A stretch of 64,000 nt of DNA, taken from NCBI GenBank assembly GCA_944391715.1, contig CALXUP010000002.1, positions 1 to 64,000 of the forward strand, given 5' to 3'. The stretch is from an uncultured Alphaproteobacteria bacterium. Lineage in GTDB: Bacteria; Pseudomonadota; Alphaproteobacteria; RF32; CAG-239. The notes below the pieces were generated by a model. That model ran no database searches and was not told the origin of the DNA. It worked only from the letters and a program-made list of their open reading frames with translations. A program made the translations under genes and the position numbers. The number at the start of each line of letters is the position of its first letter. Position 1 is the first letter of the stretch. Of the stretch, positions 60,915 to 64,000 are shown piece by piece.

Positions 60915-61319
60915 ACCATATCCGGCAGACATTGGGCAGTCTTTTATGAATCTTATATGCAAACCTATATTGAACGCGATATTAAAGCGCTAAGCGCGGT
61001 GGGCAATGAGCGGCAATATGTTTGAGACCTATGTTGTTTCTGAAATCATCAAAAGCTATTGGCATAACGGCAAACAGCCGGATATTTACTATTACCGCGA
61101 CAAAGAAAAGCGGGAAATTGACGTGTTGCTCCATGAAAATGGCACGCTGTATCCGGTAGAGATTAAGAAAAAAGCAACCCGGACAAAGGAGGTATCAAGG
61201 CTTTTAACGTTATTGAAAAGCTTAAACAAAAAAGAGGAACCGGGGCTGTTGTCTGTATGGCGCAGACGCATTTGCCACTGACTGGTGATGTTAATATTAT
61301 TCCGGTTGGATATTTATAA
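60915..61319 (+). pseudogene. Broken AAA/DUF4143-type ATPase gene
   Basis: Three fragments of one protein appear in order but in different frames. About 60933–61003 encodes F-Y-E-S-Y-M-Q-T-Y-I-E-R-D, typical of the middle of DUF4143 ATPases. From 61006 another frame gives M-S-G-N-M-F-E-T-Y-V-V-S-E-I and the nuclease-like stretch D-K-E-K-R-E-I-D-V-L-L. From about 61200 a third frame gives G-T-G-A-V-V-C-M-A-Q-T-H-L-P-L and the natural stop at 61317. A large internal deletion lies near 61000 and a frameshift near 61195. The N-terminal ATPase domain is missing. The gene is clearly inactive. Confidence 0.82.
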
Positions 61320-61446
61320 TCCCGCCAGCATAATAGTTTTTAATTAAAATACGCAAAAACTTTGAATTTTTAAAAAGTTTCTGATTGAAACACACAAAAA
61401 CTTTTCGACTAATCTTAAATGCCTCCTTAGGTTAAGCTACAACCAA

Positions 61447-61914
61447 TTACTTAAATTTTAGACTCATTTCTTGTTCTTGAGGTTTAAAACCATAATCTTC
61501 ATAGAATTTATAGGCGATTTTATTATCATTAAAGACACCAAGTTTGACTTCCTGAATTCCATTTTCTTTGCAAAATGTTAGAAACTCATTCATTAACATT
61601 TTTCCAATACCTTGTTTTCTATATTCTTGGATAACACCTAAAGTTCCAATATTACAAATGATCGGATTTTCTAAATAGGGAGCATTTTTTTTATTAGCAA
61701 TCAACAAACCAACAACCTTATCTCCATCGACTGCAACAACAGCAAAAGCATTGTCGTTTCCTATGGTTGATAAAAGAGCGTCTTTTTCAAAATCACGATT
61801 AATTGGCGCGAAATAACCATTTAATATTTTACGATGGTGTTCTCTGATTTCATTACACAGTTCTACTGCTTGAGCCACATCTTTTTCTTCAAAACTTCTA
61901 ATTTTTATACTCAT
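61447..61914 (-). CDS. GNAT-family N-acetyltransferase
   Basis: A 155-aa acetyltransferase of the GNAT fold. The acetyl-CoA site R-K-Q-G-I-G-K-M-L-M is near residue 104, followed by the helix and a C-terminal N-D-N-K-I-A-Y-K-F-Y-E-D-Y-G-F. The acceptor is unknown. The sequence is AT-rich with many AAA/GAA/ATT codons and lacks the GCC/CGC-rich use of neighbouring housekeeping genes, which may indicate transfer from a low-GC donor. It is oriented opposite to the pseudogene and lies in an accessory stretch. Confidence 0.85.
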   Translation of the reverse strand: MSIKIRSFEEKDVAQAVELCNEIREHHRKILNGYFAPINRDFEKDALLSTIGNDNAFAVVAVDGDKVVGLLIANKKNAPYLENPIICNIGTLGVIQEYRKQGIGKMLMNEFLTFCKENGIQEVKLGVFNDNKIAYKFYEDYGFKPQEQEMSLKFK

Positions 61915-62252
61915 GAAATATTCTTAAACCATAATTAACCCTATACAAAAATGCAGCAATACTAATGCATTGTCAATAAATTTAATTGTTCAAATAAAAG
62001 CTGTTATTGCCTGTTATTATTTTTGTATATCCGTTATACGAATGCTCTTTTTTTTTATTTGCTTTCTTTTGCGCCTGCTTTCACCCGGAAGCATTGCCGG
62101 CACTCTAATGCACAATCAATAATTTTCAGGCAGATTAACCTGTTGTAATAAAAGTTTTTTCTGTTTTTTTTCTACTTGATTTTTAAAATTATTGGTATAT
62201 TGTACACACAAACAATGTATTATTATTTTTCATAACTTTATTTTTTATAATT
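61915..62252. other. AT-rich intergenic region before family member B
   Basis: No gene is supported. A weak repeat of type CTAATGCA..TCAATAA occurs near 61974 and 62104. A possible promoter for the next gene is TTGATT at 62176 with TATTGT 16 bases on. Confidence 0.4.
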
Positions 62253-63215
62253 ATGAAAGCTACAGGTTTATCCGCATCTAGGCAGATAGTCTGCTATGAT
62301 GCAAAAAGTGTTGATGCAGGTTTACTGCAAAGTTCAAAATGTAAAGGAAGCTATTTGTTAAAGAATGGCGAGATTAGTGCTCAAACGGTTTATAATCAGG
62401 AATGGGGCATCTTTATTGATGAACATTTGTATATTCCGTTAAAAATGACAAAACAGCTGCTAACGGCTCACGAAGCCGAAGTTTATTACCACAGCCTGGG
62501 AGAACAGATGCCTGATTTATATCAGATTGTCCGTTTCAAATTGGCAGTGGAAGACGTTAACGCATCTCTGACGCGGATTGGAATGCAAGATTTTGTTTTT
62601 CCTGAAGATATTCTTCATAACGTATGGTATGAAGAAGCGCTGAAAGAGGCTAAATCCGGTGAAATGCGCCGCTGTGTTGTAATTTCCGGGTACCCGGATT
62701 ATCAGAAACCTTCTTATCAGCAAATTGATGAAGATTATTTATTGTTTGCCGATACAATCCTCTATTGCCGCACTGAAGAATGTTATGAACCGGTCAGCCC
62801 TGTTTTAAAATTCAACTGGTCGGGAATTGATTTTCTTTGTGCCGAGATTGCAGAAAAGAATTATAATTTTTACCGGGGAAAAGACCTTAAACTGGTTTAT
62901 CTGGGGAGAGGTACGGTGATTGACCTTGTTGATAATGAGTTGCTTGTTACAGGGAGGAGCTTATATCAAAACTTTGAGGGAAAATTATATGAAGTATGTT
63001 CTTTGGATGATAACACATCATATTCACGTTGTAATAACACCGGACAAATAGTTATTACCACTTCTCATGAATATGTTCTGGATGGTATTTTGGAATCTGC
63101 CTGGAATATTAAAACTTATTTTCAAAAAAATGAAGAAGGTTTGTTTGTCAAAGTGAAGACAGAGGATGTCGACACCTATGACAGAAACCGTTTTTGGAAA
63201 AATTTTTACAACTAA
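62253..63215 (+). CDS. Unknown modular protein, family member B
   Basis: A 320-aa soluble protein, relative of 49389–50222. The module opens with K-G-S-Y-L-L-K-N-G-E-I-S-A-Q-T-V near residue 31, then N-Q-E-W-G-I-F. It continues with L-T-A-H-E-A-E-V-Y, V-W-Y-E-E-A and R-R-C-V-V-I-S-G-Y near 139. A C-terminal part (about 150–320) differs from member A and has a beta-rich look. The leader contains A-T-A-A-C-T-T-T-A-T-T close to the ATG, a string also found before member A, and no Shine-Dalgarno sequence. Function is unknown; no signal peptide is seen. Confidence 0.68.
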   Translation: MKATGLSASRQIVCYDAKSVDAGLLQSSKCKGSYLLKNGEISAQTVYNQEWGIFIDEHLYIPLKMTKQLLTAHEAEVYYHSLGEQMPDLYQIVRFKLAVEDVNASLTRIGMQDFVFPEDILHNVWYEEALKEAKSGEMRRCVVISGYPDYQKPSYQQIDEDYLLFADTILYCRTEECYEPVSPVLKFNWSGIDFLCAEIAEKNYNFYRGKDLKLVYLGRGTVIDLVDNELLVTGRSLYQNFEGKLYEVCSLDDNTSYSRCNNTGQIVITTSHEYVLDGILESAWNIKTYFQKNEEGLFVKVKTEDVDTYDRNRFWKNFYN

Positions 63216-63228
63216 AACTTGCTTTCTT

Positions 63229-64000
63229 ATGAACAAAAATCAAACTGAGGCATTATTGTCCTGCATCAGGGACAATGCCATCGACACATTGGAATTGTAT
63301 GACTACCTGAATACGGTTCATCCCGGAGAGTTCCATTTTACCAATGGAACGCATTTTCCGGTTTTGTTGCCGGGCTTGACGGCTGATGGCGTATTTGCCA
63401 GTGAAGAATACTATCTGACGGCAAATGAGCGTATCAATGGAAAGACGACTTTAGCCCGCGCTCAAAGATTTTGCAGCAACCGCGGATGTGTTTTGCCGGA
63501 TTGGAAAGCCGGCCGCGCAATGAAAGAACATCGCGGCGAGATTAACGCGTCTCTTAAAATTCTCGGTTTTCCGTTGTTGGAGGACGGTGAGTATTGGACA
63601 GCCGGCGACAAAGCCGGAGAAGGCGAACCCGGAGAAATTATTTTCGGCGGGCCGGCCCCCGGAGATGACACTTACATCGGAGGTTCGTGGACAAACTATC
63701 ACAAATATGTCCGCGGATGTATTAAGGTAGCCAAGACGCCCCAAAAACTGGATTATGCCAGAAGTGAGTTCAAAGATGAACAAACAACGGTGTTAGACAG
63801 TATTTTTAAGGACTTTGGAATATCCCGCTATCAGTTTATGATGTATCATAACAACAAGAACTGTTATCCGCAGCCCGGTCATTATCTTTTGAAGAACGGT
63901 GCACATTCAGCGTCTACCGTTTATGACCAGGAGGCAGGGATATTTGCAAATGCCAACCTGTATATTAAACTTGATATGCCCAAATCGCCGTTTACGTCCG
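63229..64000 (+). CDS. Unknown modular protein, family member C (partial)
   Basis: At least 257 residues; the frame is open at the window end, so the true length is unknown. Two modules are visible. The first (about residues 30–170) has R-A-Q-R-F-C-S-N-R-G-C-V-L-P-D-W and E-I-N-A-S-L-K-I-L-G-F, aligning with member A's module. The second starts near residue 200 with P-G-H-Y-L-L-K-N-G-A-H-S-A-S-T-V-Y and D-Q-E-A-G-I-F, matching the N-terminus of B. It is 13 bases after member B, so the two are probably co-transcribed. The start ATG lacks a Shine-Dalgarno sequence. Confidence 0.68.
   Translation, partial: MNKNQTEALLSCIRDNAIDTLELYDYLNTVHPGEFHFTNGTHFPVLLPGLTADGVFASEEYYLTANERINGKTTLARAQRFCSNRGCVLPDWKAGRAMKEHRGEINASLKILGFPLLEDGEYWTAGDKAGEGEPGEIIFGGPAPGDDTYIGGSWTNYHKYVRGCIKVAKTPQKLDYARSEFKDEQTTVLDSIFKDFGISRYQFMMYHNNKNCYPQPGHYLLKNGAHSASTVYDQEAGIFANANLYIKLDMPKSPFTS

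Noticed and set aside
60660-63215. tRNA-Lys as an integration site for the accessory stretch to its right
   Set aside because: No second copy of the tRNA-Lys 3' end and no integrase gene are visible in the window.

Overview
The window reads as chromosome of an uncultured, host-associated type of alphaproteobacterium with a low-oxygen, fermentative lifestyle. Alphaproteobacterial signs are the prmC–DUF4167 pair, RpoH with its RpoH box, an RNase J gene downstream of nuoN–birA, the rodZ–ispG pair and an M23 peptidase–bactofilin pair. Anaerobic signs are bifunctional AdhE, the [FeFe]-hydrogenase maturase HydE and a nuoLMN cluster that has lost most of its proton-channel residues. The repeated family of Cys-rich secreted proteins resembles gut alphaproteobacterial metagenome lineages (RF32-like). 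That placement is inference from gene content, not from a marker tree.

Layout. 1–360: tRNA-Thr(CGT) with a degraded tandem copy. 0.5–4.6 kb: envelope genes (lipoproteins, FtsB-like protein, LytM-type peptidase plus bactofilin, SlyB-like protein) and the first Cys-rich cassette. 4.7–13.8 kb: housekeeping (asnS, rpoH, prmC, DUF4167, a metallophosphoesterase, clpB). 13.9–18.3 kb: second Cys-rich cassette, an alpha/beta hydrolase, a glycosyltransferase and thrS. 18.3–22.2 kb: an autotransporter flanked by dispersed palindromes and two large stem-loop elements. 22.2–28.2 kb: a mannose-isomerase cupin, ptsP, rodZ, ispG, prfA. 28.3–29.2 kb: a palindrome array and the third Cys-rich cassette. 29.3–42.2 kb: dnaE, two membrane proteins, adhE, murE, DUF1847, an ABC-F ATPase and an EamA-type protein. 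42.3–50.6 kb: an accessory stretch of unfamiliar small genes, several with their own sigma70-like promoter and no Shine-Dalgarno sequence, interspersed with queH, a J-domain protein, DUF4186 and hydE. 50.9–60.5 kb: a DUF362 protein, a second metallophosphoesterase, and the minus-strand block nuoL–nuoM–nuoN–birA–rnj. 60.6–64 kb: tRNA-Lys(TTT), a broken DUF4143-type ATPase gene, a GNAT acetyltransferase and two more members of an unknown modular protein family; the last runs off the window.

Connections. FtsB-like protein, LytM peptidase, bactofilin, RodZ and MurE all serve wall growth and cell shape. RpoH and ClpB belong to the heat-shock response. AdhE and HydE fit fermentation with hydrogen metabolism. 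The most unusual features are the degenerate nuoLMN set, the three promoter-plus-signal-peptide cassettes of Cys-rich proteins, the 26-bp half-palindrome arrays, the two matched stem-loop elements, and the modular unknown family at 49.4, 62.3 and 63.2 kb.
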